Shown here piece by piece: positions 35,124 through 48,990 of a stretch of DNA of 64,000 bases (the stretch's first letter is position 1; each line of letters starts with the position of its first letter). This stretch comes from Populus alba. Lineage: Eukaryota > Streptophyta > Magnoliopsida > Malpighiales > Salicaceae. Made by a program: the position numbers and the translations under genes. The notes under the pieces are model-generated. The model made no database searches. It had not been told where the DNA came from and worked only from the letters and a program-made list of their open reading frames with translations. The stretch is from the NCBI RefSeq assembly GCF_005239225.2, contig NC_133296.1, forward strand, positions 2,790,001 through 2,854,000, written 5' to 3'.

Positions 35124-36726
35124 GAGATACGTCTATAAATTAGAAAGACAGATGAAATGGAGGGGGGTGAAGTTTGAATTTTTTTAAAAAAATAATTTTT
35201 TTATTGTTTTATTATAATGATGATATTAAAAATAAATTTTTAAAAATAAAAAAATATAAATTATTTATATATATTTTTTCAAAAAAAACTTTAAATTACA
35301 ATAGCAACCACACCCCATCATAATAAACTTTTTTTTTTCCTATAGTTGTTACACAAACAAGACAGTAGAACAGAAACTATCACAGCAATTATTTTAATGT
35401 TAATAAAATAATAAAAGTAAGATTTTAATGTTGTACTATTGTAAATATGATATAATGAAATTCAAAACTATAAAAGAATATTTATCATTTTATTATCAAA
35501 ATCGTTTTCAAAAGTTGATTTAATAAAAAACTTGACTATCAGGGGTTAGCAAATGGTAGCGTGTTAGTTAATAATAATACTAAAAAATGACGATGAAGAA
35601 TTTTGGGCAAAGTTGATTAATTGAATCCAGCTACTAAAAAGTTGCTTACAATTTTTAGAATATTATATTATTGTTTATCTTGATTTTAATCTAATAATTT
35701 ATATTATTAAAAAGTTGCTCCACAGCATCATGCAATTAAAGCTTCACCAGCCAATAACCTGTTAAATATCGTGCTCGGGTTATCAAAAAAATTCAACAGT
35801 TGGTGAACTCCCTTGGTCCCAGATCGATTGTGCCATGGAGGTCATGTTCTCTTTGGTTTTTCTTTAGTCCAGAAGACGGAACGGACCACAGCCAATGATC
35901 AAGAGTTAAAAAATGTCGGGAATTTGTTGAACAAGATATTGCTTGTAAGCTTGCAACTCAGAATGCCTTTTTCCTAAAGGTAACAGTACTTCTTCCCGCA
36001 AAATATCATTACATATGTTGAACAGGTGAAACTTTTATATAAAATAACATAATGAATTATAGCAAATGTTGAGATGCTATCCGGGAAAATGATAATCTTA
36101 TATCAATTAAATTAAATCACATCCATGAACATCAATTCATAATAAATCAAATGCTCAAAGATTAAATTTAAAAAAAAAAAAAAACATAGAATTCCCAACA
36201 TTGAAGAAGGATGAAGAAAAAAACAAAGAATTAAATATGTCTTTAATTGTTAATTTCGTTTTGCCCACATATATATTAGATTATGTATTTTGTTACAATT
36301 TTTTTTTTTAAATAATAAATTTAATTTGATTAACAATGCGAATATCTAATGAAATAAAATTCATATGCGAATATCTAATGAATTATCAAAGGAGAAAAAA
36401 GCCAAATGATTTCTCGAGATTCGAATCTGCGCCAAAATAAAATATTGATTGCCAAAAATTTGTATTTAACCAAAAGGATTAAAAATAATAATAAATAAAT
36501 AAATAAATAAAAACAACAACAACACAGCACATTGCCTCCTGTTACCTAGAATCTTTGCACCAATGTGTTGGCAGAAAAATTAGGAAATAAGATTTTTGGC
36601 TTTTAACTTGTTTTCAATTATTTTTATTCAAAAACATAAAACATGAGATCCAAATAAAACTAGTCTTCAACTCCCTCAGTTGCTTTACACAGTTGTTTAC
36701 AATTTCAAGATAATAGTCTTCTGACA
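35124..36726. other. AT-rich intergenic DNA
   Basis: No gene. A MITE-like copy lies at 35165-35330, diverged duplicated-block DNA at 35.73-35.89 kb, and DNA resembling 23.4-23.55 kb at 36.1-36.3 kb. Confidence 0.5.
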
Positions 36727-36728
36727 TG

Positions 36729-37287
36729 TTGACGTAGCGGAAAACAATAAAAGAATATGATCAATGTCAATATTCTGTAAATGATCTACAATGAGAGAAA
36801 CTCTCAGAAAACTCAAGGTTCTTTATTCAAAATTCAATAGGTGAATTCCGGCCAGAGGCTTTACAATGGTATTTAAAGCAAAACCCTAACCTAAACTCAT
36901 GACGGATAAGGAAACGACATAAAACATTAAATTTATCATAAATAGAAAATTTGAGATAAATGCAGAATATGAAAGGCCTATAAATCCTGAGCAAGCAGGA
37001 ATTGACGAAAGTCAATTCGGACTTGGAAATCAAAAGTTATGGCTAAAACAAAACTTTCCTAAAATGGCAAAAATGATGATTTTGGGGCCGAAACGATGGA
37101 ATTTGGCCAAAAATGGGTGGACATCATGGGCATAGCCACTGATTTCTTCCGCAAACGACAAAACGCATTGACCTGGTGAGTTTCGCGGCATTCCGACTTT
37201 CGACGCCCTGGCTGCCGAAATTCAGTTGCCTTTGAATTTCGGATGATCCCTCTTGAGCATGTATGCTTCCGCTACTTGTTCTACATC
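36729..37287. mobile_element. Possible solo LTR
   Basis: This is a 559-bp segment with distinct, higher-complexity sequence. The left end (ttgacgtagcggaaaac) and the inverted right end (gatgtagaacaagtagcgg) resemble each other, and acatg occurs on both sides (36724-36728 and 37288-37292; the match can be extended by two bases). It has no coding capacity. The boundaries do not follow strict tg/ca, so the class is uncertain. Confidence 0.4.
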
Positions 37288-37292
37288 ACATG

Positions 37293-38162
37293 TTAAAACA
37301 GTGGATCAAAAATTGTTCTATATTTTAACATAGGCATTTAAAATTGTTTAAAAATAACATAAAAAAAGTTTGAGGAATAGATTAAATTCAAGGAGAGGAA
37401 TGCTTGTCTTTGGAGTTGAAACTGTATTTTATATATTTTTTAAAAAATATTACTTAAAAATAATATTATTATATTTTTAAATAATTTTAATGATATCAAA
37501 AATAATTCTTAAAAATGATAGTTTAAGTTTTTGTAGCATGATCAGTGTGGATTCATAGTTTAAGTGCAGATGCATAGGATGTGCAGCAATTCTTGGTATA
37601 TCTCCTTCTAGCAGCCTCTCATGCTAGTGCTCATGTTTTAGAACATCTTAGGTTGTAGTAGGAGATTATATCTGGACTTGTTTTCTCTATTGATTCTGAT
37701 TAATCAGTGCTGCCAAAATCACTCCTACCATCACCACCATACAGGGGATGAGAGAATGGAAGATGAAACGTTATATCCTTTGGGGAAACCGTGTAGACAA
37801 ACACATAGGTGTCTACGATAACAAGAGTTGCTGTCTTACAATTTGCTCTTGCTAATTTATAGTTCTAATATAGTCTACAAATTATACTTTGTGTTTATTC
37901 ATTTCAGCTCAATATTGAATTGAAGATTTCCTTTATTACAAGGGATGAAATAGAATCTTGAAACCCAGGTGTCCTCATTATAGCAGAGAGCCTTTATTCA
38001 CTTTGATTGATAATAATATTGTACTAAAACATATTAATCCTTGAAGAAACAAAATACAAAGCAGAGAAATAATTTATTACAAACAAAGCGACGAAAATTG
38101 AAAGTAACATAAGTAGAAACAATCACATACTATATAATTATAGAAAATCTTTTGGAAAATTC
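37293..38162. repeat. Duplicated 3' flank of receptor kinase 2
   Basis: It includes gtgcagatgcataggatgtg (37.56 kb), shared with 6.98 and 62.56 kb, a tcttaggttgtagtaggaga phrase shared with 62.65 kb, and the immediate kinase 3' flank shared with 7.1-7.33, 11.1-11.27 and 62.75-63.2 kb. Confidence 0.7.
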
Positions 38163-40952
38163 TCAGCCTGTCACAGTTGTTTGAGGCATCAGATCTTCCA
38201 ATGTTATTTCGGAGAATGACTTTGGCAGCGGAGGCCATCGAGCTATGAGCTGCGAAGCTACCTGTCGCATGGTTGGCCTAGATTGGGGATTGGCAAGCAA
38301 GCATGCAAATGCTATTTTGATAATGGAGACCACACCTTCTGCAACTCGATTTTCAGGAAGTGGGATACGTTGGTCTATCACATCCTTCAACAATGAATGC
38401 TGGTTGATTTGAGAGAACGATGAGGAGGAAAAAGCAGATGCAGAAAGAGATGAGATGAGATCACCCGGATGCATTCCCATTATTACTTCCATTGTGACCA
38501 CTCCAAAGCTGTAGACATCGCACTTCTCGTTCACTCTCATTGTGTAAGCTAGCTCTGCAAAAATTCGGTCAGTTTTTCATACTACTGGCTATATCGTGTG
38601 TGTGTGTGTTAAGAATGAAATCAAATATGTACCTGGAGCTATGTATCCGAAGGTGCCAGCAAATGAGGTCCAGTTGGTTGAGTCAGGCATCAAGAGCCGA
38701 GCTGTCCCAAAATCCGAAACATGAGCCTCGTATTCCGAATCTAAAAGAACATTGCTGCTGGAAATGTCTCGATGAATGATTGGAGGCGAGCAATCATGGT
38801 GCAAATAGGATAATGCATTGGCCACACCTTTAACAACATTAAGCCTTCTATTCCAATCCAAGTCCATTGCCTGTTCTTCGCTAGATAAATTCATCTTCAA
38901 ATTTCCCCTTTCTATGAACTCGTAAACTAAAAAAGAGTGCTCTATTAATGAACAAAATCCATATAACTTCACAATATTCCGATGTCGAATATCTATTAAC
39001 ATGTGAATCTCATTTCTAAAAGTTTTCAAATCCACAAGCTCGCCCTCTCTGGATGGGTGAAGTTTCTTCACGGCAACCACCTGACCTGTTGGCAACATGG
39101 CTCGATAAACAATTCCGTATCCCCCTTTCCCAATGCAGTTATTGAAGTTGAAATTATTAGTGGCCTGGATGACAGTTTCATGTAGGATCTCTTCCTCATG
39201 GCCCCATACTACAAAACTGTGTGGACTTTGTCGCTCTCCTAAACAGGAAACTCTTTCTCTACTTGTTCGGCGGTGAAAGTATAAACACCCAACCATGATA
39301 AGTAGTAGAAGTAGACTGCCCAGGAGTGGAAAAAGAATCAAAATGACAATTTTGTTGCTCTTTCTCCTGCTTGTAAGAAGAGTACAAGGCTTTAGACCAC
39401 TGACATTTCCACAGAGACCACTATTATTTATAAAAGCTTCATATGGAGCTTCAATGAAGGCTTTGATTTTTGGAATAGGGCCCTCTAGTTCATTGTAGGA
39501 GATGTCTATATCTGTCAAGCTCACCAAATCTACAAAAGCAGTTGGAATCAAACCGGAAAGTTTGTTGTGAGAGAGGTTCATCGTTTCTAACTGATTCAAT
39601 TGCCCAATTTGTGATGGTATCTCTCCTGCCAGAAGATTCCCACTGAGATCTAGATTTCCAAGAAAGTGCAGGAAGCCTATCTCAGATGGGATGCTCCCTA
39701 TGAACTTATTATGACTCAAGTTCAACTGTAATAAATTTGAGCACTCTCCCAATTGTTTTGGGATTGATCCACCAAGATTATTAGAAGCTAAATTAAGAGC
39801 ACGAAGTTGAGATAGCATTTGTATTTCAACGGGAAGGACACCAAATAGATGGTTGTTATGAAGAATAAGGTTGAACAACGCCTTCAACTGCGCCAATTCT
39901 TTTGGAATTGTTCCCTTTAGGAGATTTGACGAGAGATCAATGACTTGTAGCCTAGTAGCCTTTCCAAGCTCTGATGGTATCTCACCGGTGATATTATTGT
40001 TTGACAATTTTAGACTTGTCAAGTTGTGAAAACCTCCCCATTTCCACGTAAGCTCACCATACAAATCATTGTGACTTAGATCCATATAGTTCAAGTTTGG
40101 GTAGAGGCCAAAATCTTCAGAAATATTCCCCGTCAATTGGTTCCACTCAAGCCTAACTCTAAATAGACGAGGACAATTTCGCAAGCTTTTAGGGATTGGA
40201 CCAGAAAAATGATTGAGGGCGGCTGTAAAATTTACAAGCAACCCACCAAGGCACAAGTCTTGTGGTAAATGGCCAGTGAAATTGTTTGAAAACAAGTGCA
40301 AAATCATCAAATGTGTGAGATTATTCATCTCGGGGGGTAGAGAACCATTGAGATTATTACTGTGCAAACTCAATTCAACAAGGGATTCAAGTTGTCCTAT
40401 TACCGGAGGAACAAATCCAGATAAATTATTCTCTGCGATATTGAGAAAGGATAAGTTTCTCAAATTTCCAATAGAGGAAGGGATCAAACCCGTGAGATTA
40501 TTTTTATCAAGATAGAGAACGTTAAGACTTGTTAACAATCCTATCTCAAGTGGAATAGTTCCGTAGAGTGAATTGTTCTTGAGATTGAGAGTGAGAAGAT
40601 TGGGTAAGGATGAGAAGTTGAAACTATGAAGCGTACCTCTCAGACCAAAATGTGGAAGGCTGAAATTCGCAACACTTCCAGAATTGTCACAAGTGATTCC
40701 AAGCCACTTGCAAGGGCTGCTGCCAACCCAAGAAGACAGGACAGCTTGGTTGTGGTTGTCATCAAGACTTGCTTTCCATTTTAGGAGAGCCTCCGCTTCT
40801 TTATTACCTTCAGCAACTGCATATTTGGCAGCACCAAATGAAGTTGCAGAGGAATTAGGATGAAAGGCAAAGAAAGTAGGAATGCACATTAGAAGGAGAA
40901 AAAAAAGGACTTGGAGAAACACTGAGAATGGTTTCTGTAGGAAGGACATCAT
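38163..40952 (-). CDS. LRR receptor-like kinase, MIK2-like, 16 LRRs (RLK2)
   Basis: Paralogue of the kinase at 11.3-15.0 kb with the same two-exon plan (40952-38633 and 38554-38163, gtacat donor and gcag acceptor), giving 903 residues. It has a signal peptide, an LRR cap ([16 protein letters not shown]), 16 LRRs, a [10 protein letters not shown] pair, a membrane helix from about 534 and a Ser/Thr kinase with GKGGYG, Lys629, HRD Asp729, DFG Asp747 and an APE across the intron. All catalytic residues are present and the frame is open, so it is probably functional. The start is the ATG pair at 40952/40949; the frame upstream reaches only a TTG. The length difference from RLK1 is exactly 312 residues, 13 LRRs. 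The kinase and last 12 LRRs are much more alike than the N-terminal LRRs, as expected if ligand-facing repeats were added or lost after duplication. Confidence 0.93.
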
Positions 40953-41006
40953 GTCTAAGGGATATGGTTTCCTATGGCAGATGAAGATCCTAGGCTCCAA
41001 TGATAG

Positions 41007-41017
41007 CTACTTATAGA
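41007..41017 (-). promoter_or_regulatory. Candidate TATA box of RLK2
   Basis: The same ctataagtag as upstream of RLK1, at about the same distance before the ATG. Confidence 0.35.
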
Positions 41018-42310
41018 AAAAAATAAATGGAATATTTATTGGAATTTTTAATTGTGAAATTTCCTATTCATCTTTGTTCTTATTTTACAGACTTTGACAT
41101 ATATACGTCAACAACAGTGACATCAATTTTTTTGGGTGGAAGATTTGGTAAATATTAGGAAAATTCATTTCCAAGTCCTATAATTTTTAAAGATGCTTAA
41201 TTGTTGGTTCATTTGTTCAAAATCCGTAGCTCATTTCTAAACTAAATAAAAGAATAAAAATAACTAAGAATAAAATATTTTGTTTTTTAAATCTTATGCA
41301 TCAGTTTTCTCTCCTTTAATTGAATCGGTGAAGAAATAATGTAAGAGACTGCTTAATTTATTGTGCGGCTCTCTGAATTGTGGGTCATCGTTTTCCAAAT
41401 TTGACTTGATAATATTTAATATTGTTTCATTACTCAATAATCATGATATTTTTCTCGATGTTGCCTTTGCAAATTGCTAGTGAGCATGTCAGTATTTTTA
41501 TGCCTTTCACACAGCCTATGGTTATTTTTATAGTTACTAAACTCAAGTTGGGATCAATCTAGGATAAAATATGAGTCCTTTTTTTTTTCTAAAATAGATA
41601 AAAATAATGTTGTTTTGAAAAAATTCAATAGGTTTTATGATCGGATTTCACTAAGTTGCAGGTTACTCGAGTTAGCCTAATTTGGGTTTTGTAATAGGTA
41701 TTGAATCTATCCTTTCTCTATAGCTTTTCTACCTTCCATGTAACTAAGTCTGTAATGTGGCAAATTTAAAAGAATATTTCTCTTTGCACCAGAATTGTCT
41801 AATGTGGAATACCTCTCATTAACAGCAATCCATCTAGCAGAATCTCGTTAAATTCAGCAAGTAAATGCTTGATTGCCTTGTAAATATCTATCATTTATTT
41901 TTCTTCTTTTTCTCTTACCTGCTTACTTCTCACGCTCTAAATTGGTTACAGTAGAGAAATAATTTCCCTCTGCTTTATAAGCTTTGATATTTTTCAAACG
42001 TATACAAATTATCTCTATACATGTGCTTAACATCTAAGTCATACAAACAAGTCCTACTAACTATAAAATTACAAGAATCCATTTCTACTGCATCATTTTA
42101 TATCTCTTCTCTATACTTCACAATGAAAAATTTATTTTCATAATATTGTGTTGCAATCCATTATTTTTAGTCCCTAATCACAGTAGTCTCTTTTTCTTTC
42201 TTTCCTCTAATTTCGAACCATAAACACTTTTTTCTTTCTTTTTTCATTATCAACATAATTAAATTAAATATAAAAAAATCAAATTTAAAGTTGAAAGTTT
42301 TAAAAATTTA
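41018..42310. other. RLK2 upstream region and intergenic DNA
   Basis: The first 250 nt and 41.41-41.53 kb match the RLK1 upstream DNA. The rest is AT-rich with no gene. No LTR matching the copia relic to the right could be found here. Confidence 0.45.
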
Positions 42311-42312
42311 AA

Positions 42313-45300
42313 TTGTCAGCCATCTACAAGCTGCTGCAGCCGACCAACCATTTACAAGCTGCTAGTGGTGTTCTTCCACAACAACTGCAGCCTTCACTTG
42401 CAGAACACGCCAATGACTCCTCCTCACATGTTTTTGTCGTTCCTCTGCACATTATGGGAACACAAACTCCAACTATCATCGCTCTATTCAACACCCACCA
42501 AGTTATTTCATTGAAACTTATGAACACAAGTTATCTCTATTGGCGAATGCAGATGAAGCCCTATCTTTTTTATCGAGGTGCTTTTCACTTCATTGATGGA
42601 TCAGTATCATGTCCTCCATCCCATGTTTCTAACATTTCTATTGGTTCTTCCTCTACAATCAGCCCTTCTTTTCTTCATTGGAAGCAATAAGATCAACTTA
42701 TTTTGAGTGCATTACTCTCCTCTCTCTCCATGGATGTGTTGCATCTCGTGGTAAATTGTTATACCTCGCAATGCCTTGGCGCACTCTTGAGAAAGCTCTT
42801 GCGTCTCCGTCTAATTCTCGCATCATGCAACTCCATGGTTCCTTTCAAGATCTTCAACAAGGTGACTCATCGGTTAGTATATACATGCAGCAAGTCAAAT
42901 TGTTATTTGATGAATTGGTTGTTGCTGGTTAGCCCATGTCTCTTGAAGAATTTAATTTATATGTTTTTCATAGCCTTCACAGTGAATTCAAAGACTTGGT
43001 AATGAGTTTTATAACCAAGATAGAATTGCTATCGTATGCTGACCTTCACAGCCACCTTCTTACCCATGAATTTCTGCACAAGAACTCCCTTCATTCTATG
43101 GACGCAAATCCCTCTTTGCTATTTTCATCTCTACTGTTGTAGCCACCACTGCTGTCAACACCACATCCCTCTTTACCCATCTTGTTATGTCGCATCACAA
43201 CTCAAATTTCAATCGCAATAGGGGGCATTCTCGTTGCAATTGGCATCCCAACAACAACTGCTACAATCACCAGAACAGGTTCCAATCCAATCTGCTGTCG
43301 ACTAAAGGCCAAATAATTGGTAGCAGAACAGACGCAACATAGGGGTTGGACAGTGGTCTAGACAATAGAATATCTGCTGCCAATTGTGCTTAAATTTTGG
43401 TCACACAACTACTTATTGTCTCTAGTTTCATGGCAGTACCCAGTAGCCCTATGCTCATCTTACTGTTGGGAAAGTTCTTGCTGCAACTTGGTTCCCCGAC
43501 ACCGGCACGAATCAACACATCACACCTAATCTTGCAACTTTGATCAATTTTGCACCCTATCTTGGTAATGATCATTTGCATGTTGGTGGCGGTAAATGCC
43601 TTGACTTATCACATATTGGACATACCACATTACATTCCCTAAAGCATATTTTCACATTATCTAATATTTTTCATGTGCCCCATATTACCAAACCATTATT
43701 ATATGTTTTAATTTTGTCATGATAATCATTTTTTTTTTAATTTCACGCTTCTATGTTGTATATCAAGGATCTCATCACCAAGGAAGTTCTCTTTTCCGGT
43801 CAAAATAATTATGGTCTCTATGTCCTATCCGAGTCTTTTGTCATGTCAATTCCTCAAATTTTTTGGTGTCCTCACCTCTCCGTGACTGCCAATCTGTGGC
43901 ATCGTTGTTTGGGTCAACCAACCCCTTGCATTTTAAATTTGTTAGTTTCCAATAATAAAATAGTATACACTTCTAGACGTTCTCTTACTCAGTGTCAAGC
44001 TTGTCCTTTAGGCAAGTTGTTGTGACTTACGGGTCACAAAACCACTACCCCCACTTGATTTAATATTTAGTGATGTTTGGGGTCTTGCCCCTATGTTTTC
44101 TTTTGATGGTTTCCATCACTTTGTTATATTTATCGATGCTCATACAAAACATTTATGGTATTATCCTCTTGTTTGCCAAATCTTATATGTTTTCCATTTT
44201 TCATCATTTTCAAACACTTGTAGAGTGTTAGTTTTCATGTAAGATTAAATTTGTTCAAACTTAATGGGTGGTGAATATTGTAAGTTAAATCAGTTTTGTT
44301 CTTTCAGACTATTGGTATTCATCATCGGTTAATCTGTCCTTATACTCATGAACAAAATGGCACCATTGAGCGTCATCATTGGCATATTGTCGAAACCAGC
44401 CTCACTCTTTTAGGCCAATGTAGGGCACCATTACAATTTTAGAACTATGCTTTTGAATCATCAGTATATCTTATTAATTGCATGCCTACTCTTGTTCTCC
44501 AAAATAAATCTTGGGTTAGGTGTCTTTGTTTCCCCTTTTTACGTCCATATCATGCTCAAAATTGGATTTTTGTTCCTCTTCATGTGTGTTCTTAGGGTAT
44601 AGCTCATCTCATCTTGGCTATCATTGTCTTTATTTAGCATCTCAACATATTTATGTCTCTCATCATGTTCGTTTTCATGAAGATGCCTTCCCTTTTGTGA
44701 ATTTTGAATGGATAACACATACACCAGTACCCTCCACACAACCTACACACCTTTTACCCTTGAATCCTCTCTAAATTTTTTAGCCTATTGCTTCACAACC
44801 TTGCCAAACCAGCACCCCTGTCTTGCCTTATGTTGCACCCCAATAAACCCTCCACTTGCCCACAGATTTTGTAACCACTTCATCACCGCCCAACCCTGCT
44901 ATATTGTTACCATCTGCTTGTTTTTTCAATGATCATTATGTAGGAATAGGTTCTCTATCAACAGATGTTCAGACCAGTTCTGCAGCAAGTTCGCCGGTAT
45001 TTTTGTGCCAACCAGTCCCTCTACAGACTCTCCAACCGGCTTGTAGCTCTATGTAGATCTCTCCTCTTATCCTCTCCATCAACTTACAAGTAGAGGCTCT
45101 TCTCCTCCACGACCAGCTACTCGTCAACATCACATGGTCCTCCGTCCTAGGCAGCTAAAGACAACACTGTCCACAACAACTACCATTGTCACTACTGCTT
45201 CCATTAGTCGGGTAATATCTCCTCCTACTTATGAAACAATTATTTTTAATGATGTTAACAGGTATAAGGCATGGCATAGTGCTATGAGTGAGGAAATTCA

Positions 45301-46695
45301 GGCCTTACGCGCTAACAAAACTTGGACCTTGGTGTCGTTTCACCCTTCGATGATTGTTGTTGGTAGTCGGTGGGTGTACAAGATTAAACGCAGAGTTAAT
45401 GGCAGCATTAAGAGGTATAAGACGCGCCTAGTTGCTAAAGATTTCACTTAGCAAGAAGGTATTGATTACTCTGAAACCTTTAGTCTGTTTATCAAGCAGG
45501 CGACCGTCAGATTAGTCTATTACGGTTTCGTTTGATTGGAAAATTCATCAGCTTGATATCCATAATGCTTTTTTCAATGGAGTTCTTGACAAAGAGGTCT
45601 ACATGAAACAACCTCTAGGTTTTGTTGATTCTGCTCTCCCCTCTCGTGTGTGTAGACTGCATAAGTTTTTATATGGTTTAAAACAGGCTCCGTGAGCTTA
45701 GTACACTCGTCTAAATGACTTTCTACTATCAATTGGTTTTCACACCTCCAAAGTGGATACCTCATTATTTATCTTCTCTGTTGGTACTGATATTTGTTAT
45801 CTTCTAGTCTATGTTGATGATATTCTACTTACGGGTAGCAATTCTCTTTTGCTTCAACGCCTTATACAGCTATTAAGATAAGAATTTAAGCTTCACAACT
45901 TAGGTAATGTTCATTACTTTTTGGGTATTGAGGTTCAGTCTATTGGTATGGGTTTTATGCTACGACAACATAAATATAACTTGACATCCTCACTCGGACT
46001 AGTATGATATTTTGCAAACCTGTTGATACTCCTATCTCTACATCCAAAGCTATCATACTGCCAAATCCTTTATTTTCTAATGCTATACGCTTTTGTCAAA
46101 TTGTGGGAGCTCCTCAATATCTCACTTTTACGAGACCAAATATTTGCTTTGTTGTTAACAAAGTCTGTCAATTTATGCATGCTCCTACAGATTTTCATTG
46201 AGCTGCCTTTAAACGCATTTTATGTTATCTTAAAGGTACAACAACACATGACCTACATATTACTCGTAGTTCTTCCTTTGCATTACATAGCTTTACATAT
46301 GCAAATTGGGTAGGTAGTATTGCTGATAGAAAATCTACAAGCAACGTACAATTGCTCGCTCCTCTACTAAAGCCTTAGCAAATGGCACTGATGAGGTAAT
46401 TTGGCTTCAATATTTATTAACAAATCTTTAAATTTCATCTGTTTCCGCTCCTATCATTTGGTGTGATACCTTAGTGCTACTTATTTATTTGTGAATCCTG
46501 TTTTTCATGCTTGCACAAAACATGTTGAGGTTGATTATCATTTTGTCCGAGACACAGTTGCGAAGAAGGAGATTCAAATTCGTTTTATTTCCTCTCATGA
46601 TTAACTTGCAAATGTCTTTACTAAGCCACTTCCTACTGCTTCGTTTACTACTTTTTATTTCAAGTTTCGAGTTGATCCTCTACCCTTAACTTGAG
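42313..46695 (+). pseudogene. Ty1/copia element C, old and degenerate
   Basis: Gag-like segments (NTSYLYWRMQMKPYLFYRGA, then LWRTLEKALASPSNSRIMQL and MQQVKLLFDELV) are followed by a protease-like FPDTGTNQHITPNLATL. Integrase scraps follow (LWHRCLGQPTP; DVWGLAPMFSFDGFHHFVIF). Reverse transcriptase pieces (WVYKIKRRVNGSIKRYKTRL; YLLVYVDDILLTG) and an RNase H end ([21 protein letters not shown]) complete the order, all on the plus strand with many stops and frame changes. A purine tract gagaggg follows the last stop, then attatagaatgtatac, the likely start of a 3' LTR. No matching 5' LTR or target duplication was found. Confidence 0.85.
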
Positions 46696-47313
46696 AGGGC
46701 ATATTATAGAATGTATACTATATAGAAAATATTATAGGCATTATACTAGTGTTGTATTCTTTATCTTAACTATTGTATATTACTATTACTCTATATATAT
46801 AAATTAAAATTTTTTTGGCTAAACTAAAGGTTAAGCCTATTCTCAACTAGAAATGTCACCGACCAATAACCTGTTTATCGTGCTCATTGGGTTTAAACTT
46901 GCGAATGGACTTGATGCATCATGAAGGTGGAAATCCAATAGCTAGTAAACTCCCTTGGTCCCAGATTGTGCCTTGCGGTCTCAGGAAGTCGTGTTCTCTT
47001 TGTTTTTTCTTTAGTCTTGTCGACGGAACGGGTCATAGTAAATCAAAAGTTCAGAATATCAGAAATTTGGTGCTGGTCTTTATCCTCCAATTTATAAAGG
47101 CCACAAATTTATCATAAATACCTGGTCGATAGTTAATGTGTTATTGTGGTTTTCTTTGCTTTCACTTTCATGAATTTGATTGCTATTATGTCCGTTTGAA
47201 ATCAACCTTTTATCGTGGTCAAATGGTCTGAAACAGCTTTTCTTTGCTTAATGAATCCGTCATGAATTGTCACAAACTGTCACATTGTAGGATGTGGACT
47301 CTTTGCACTATCG
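46696..47313. repeat. Possible LTR remnant and duplicated block
   Basis: 46703 to about 46830 may be the start of a copia 3' LTR. From 46855 the DNA matches the 17.0-17.4 kb block (ccaataacctgtttatcgtg; gaatggacttgatgcatcatg). Confidence 0.45.
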
Positions 47314-48152
47314 TGTCCGACATTGCAATGATTTTTAAAATAATTAATAAAAATAAAAAAAGCATGTTTTTGAATTTTGTTTTTTAATGGGGAAAGATTT
47401 TGTTTTAGAAGTTGTCACCTACTATTATTAACAAATATTCTATGATACGAAACTTGTTATATAAAAAGAAAGATTTTATCACCCCCTAAACATCTTGCCT
47501 GAGACAGATTGTATTGCTGGTTTTGTTTTAAATTGCTAAAATTTTATTGGTTTATGCTACGATGGTTTACTTGTAATATTCCTGACTCTGATATCAGTGA
47601 ATATTCAACTACGAATACTTCTAACTCTAACGTTGGTAAATATTACATAGTAAAAAAAAAACATATTGTATTTATGGCTCAGACGTCAGTGAATAAACAA
47701 TAAAATAAATTTAAATCAATGCATGCATTTTTTAAGGAAAAAAATATATCATACACCGAATTTGTATTTCACAGTAAATATTCATAGATCAACTATACAG
47801 TTAATTACTTAAAAAATGTGTGAATGGCCTATAAATAAATTCAAAAGGCTCCATGATTTTTTTTATAATTTTCTAATATCCGAAATGATATGTTTGGCTA
47901 GATATCAAAAAAAAAAAGTGAAAATAAAGGGATAAGATATAAGAACGTGTTTTGACATAAGGAGGGGTTTTGCCAAACACTCTCAGCCCAAAACATATTG
48001 GGTTGGCTGTGTTTGAGAACCAGCCCGGCCTAATCTCAGTCTTTTTAGGCTGTGTTTGACCCATTGACCCACCCAATCACAGCCCAAGCCAATGACCCGG
48101 CTTGCCACAAGAAGCACGCTTGAATCAACTCACGCGTGCATCAACAGGGACC

Positions 48153-48170
48153 GGTGAATTAAAATTCACC
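48153..48170. repeat. Perfect 8-bp stem hairpin in gypsy LTR
   Basis: ggtgaatt pairs with aattcacc across a 2-nt loop. It occupies the position equivalent to the hairpins at 81-115 and 60433-60465. Confidence 0.8.
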
Positions 48171-48619
48171 CTGAACAGTACGGAATGAATTATATTTGAA
48201 GAGTGGGAGAAGAAGCTAACCTGAAGGCGAAAACTGCAGAAATGAGATTATGGAATGGCTAGTTCGAACAGACACCTTCTCCCCTCTGTTTTTTCCTAAT
48301 TTTTACGCTCTGTCTATGTTCGCGAATTGTTGGTTCTCTTCTCCTCCCTCTGTTTGCCTCTCTGCCCCTGTTTGTGTCCGTCTTCCCTGTTTGCTTTTTT
48401 TCTTCTTCGTTCGTCCCCCTGTTCTTCGTGAATTGTTCTGGGTTTTTTCTTGCTGGTTCTCGGCTCCCCTGCATGTGTTTCCAGTGTCTTCGTTCTCCTG
48501 TTTCTGGGTTTCTCCCCTTTTGCTGGTCCTGTTTTTTCGTCGTTCTTCGTTCCTTGTTCCACCCCATTTTGTGGCCTTCTCTGGCTTTTATAAAGCCAGA
48601 GGATGGCCTCTGTTGATGT

Positions 48620-48649
48620 GTTCGTGCCTCACGATCGTGAGGCACGAAC
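48620..48649. repeat. 30-bp perfect palindrome
   Basis: gttcgtgcctcacga is followed directly by its exact reverse complement. A second small inverted repeat (ctgtttctt/aagaaacag) follows at about 48653-48675. Confidence 0.95.
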
Positions 48650-48990
48650 GCCTCTGTTTCTTTGAGAAGAAACAGGGGAAGTTGCAGGACTGTTCAACGT
48701 AGCCTCTGGAAGATAAAGAGCAGCCGAGGAGATGTTCATGGGAGACGTTGTCCTAAACGGTTTTGGTTTCTGTTGAATCGTTCCCCGGTCTGGAGAAGGT
48801 GATGAACAGTGGTTCAAACCGGCGTCGTTTGTATCCTTGGAAATGGTTATTTTCAACTTGGCCCCTAAACTTTTGACATTTAACAATTAGGTCCTTGATT
48901 TCATTAATTAAAAAATTTCAAGTTCAATTAAGTCCCCAAACTTCCAATTTACATTGTCTTGGCCCAAATTTCAATTTATTCCTCATTTTT

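Larger units (their letters stand above)
47314..48990 (-). mobile_element. Ty3/gypsy LTR, diverged relative of the 59.8-kb LTR
   Basis: It opens with tgtccgacattgc, against tgtcgcacccgacatcgc at 59773. Its first 400 nt then align clearly: tcacccc-taaacat-ttgcctga, attcctgactctg, tgaatattcaactacgaata. It continues with a pyrimidine-rich centre, a TATA-like ctttataaaagcc on the minus strand (near 48584-48596), and caattaagtccc phrases. The right end is not sharp. Repeats at 49.56-49.86 kb resemble the spacer of the 55.6-kb element, so this may be the 3' LTR of an old minus-strand copy. Confidence 0.65.

Noticed and set aside
41018..42310. 5' LTR for copia element C
   Set aside because: No sequence here matches the putative 3' LTR start near 46703, so none was called.
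48250..48702. Cys/Phe-rich 150-residue frame
   Set aside because: Pyrimidine-rich LTR sequence with no start context or domain.
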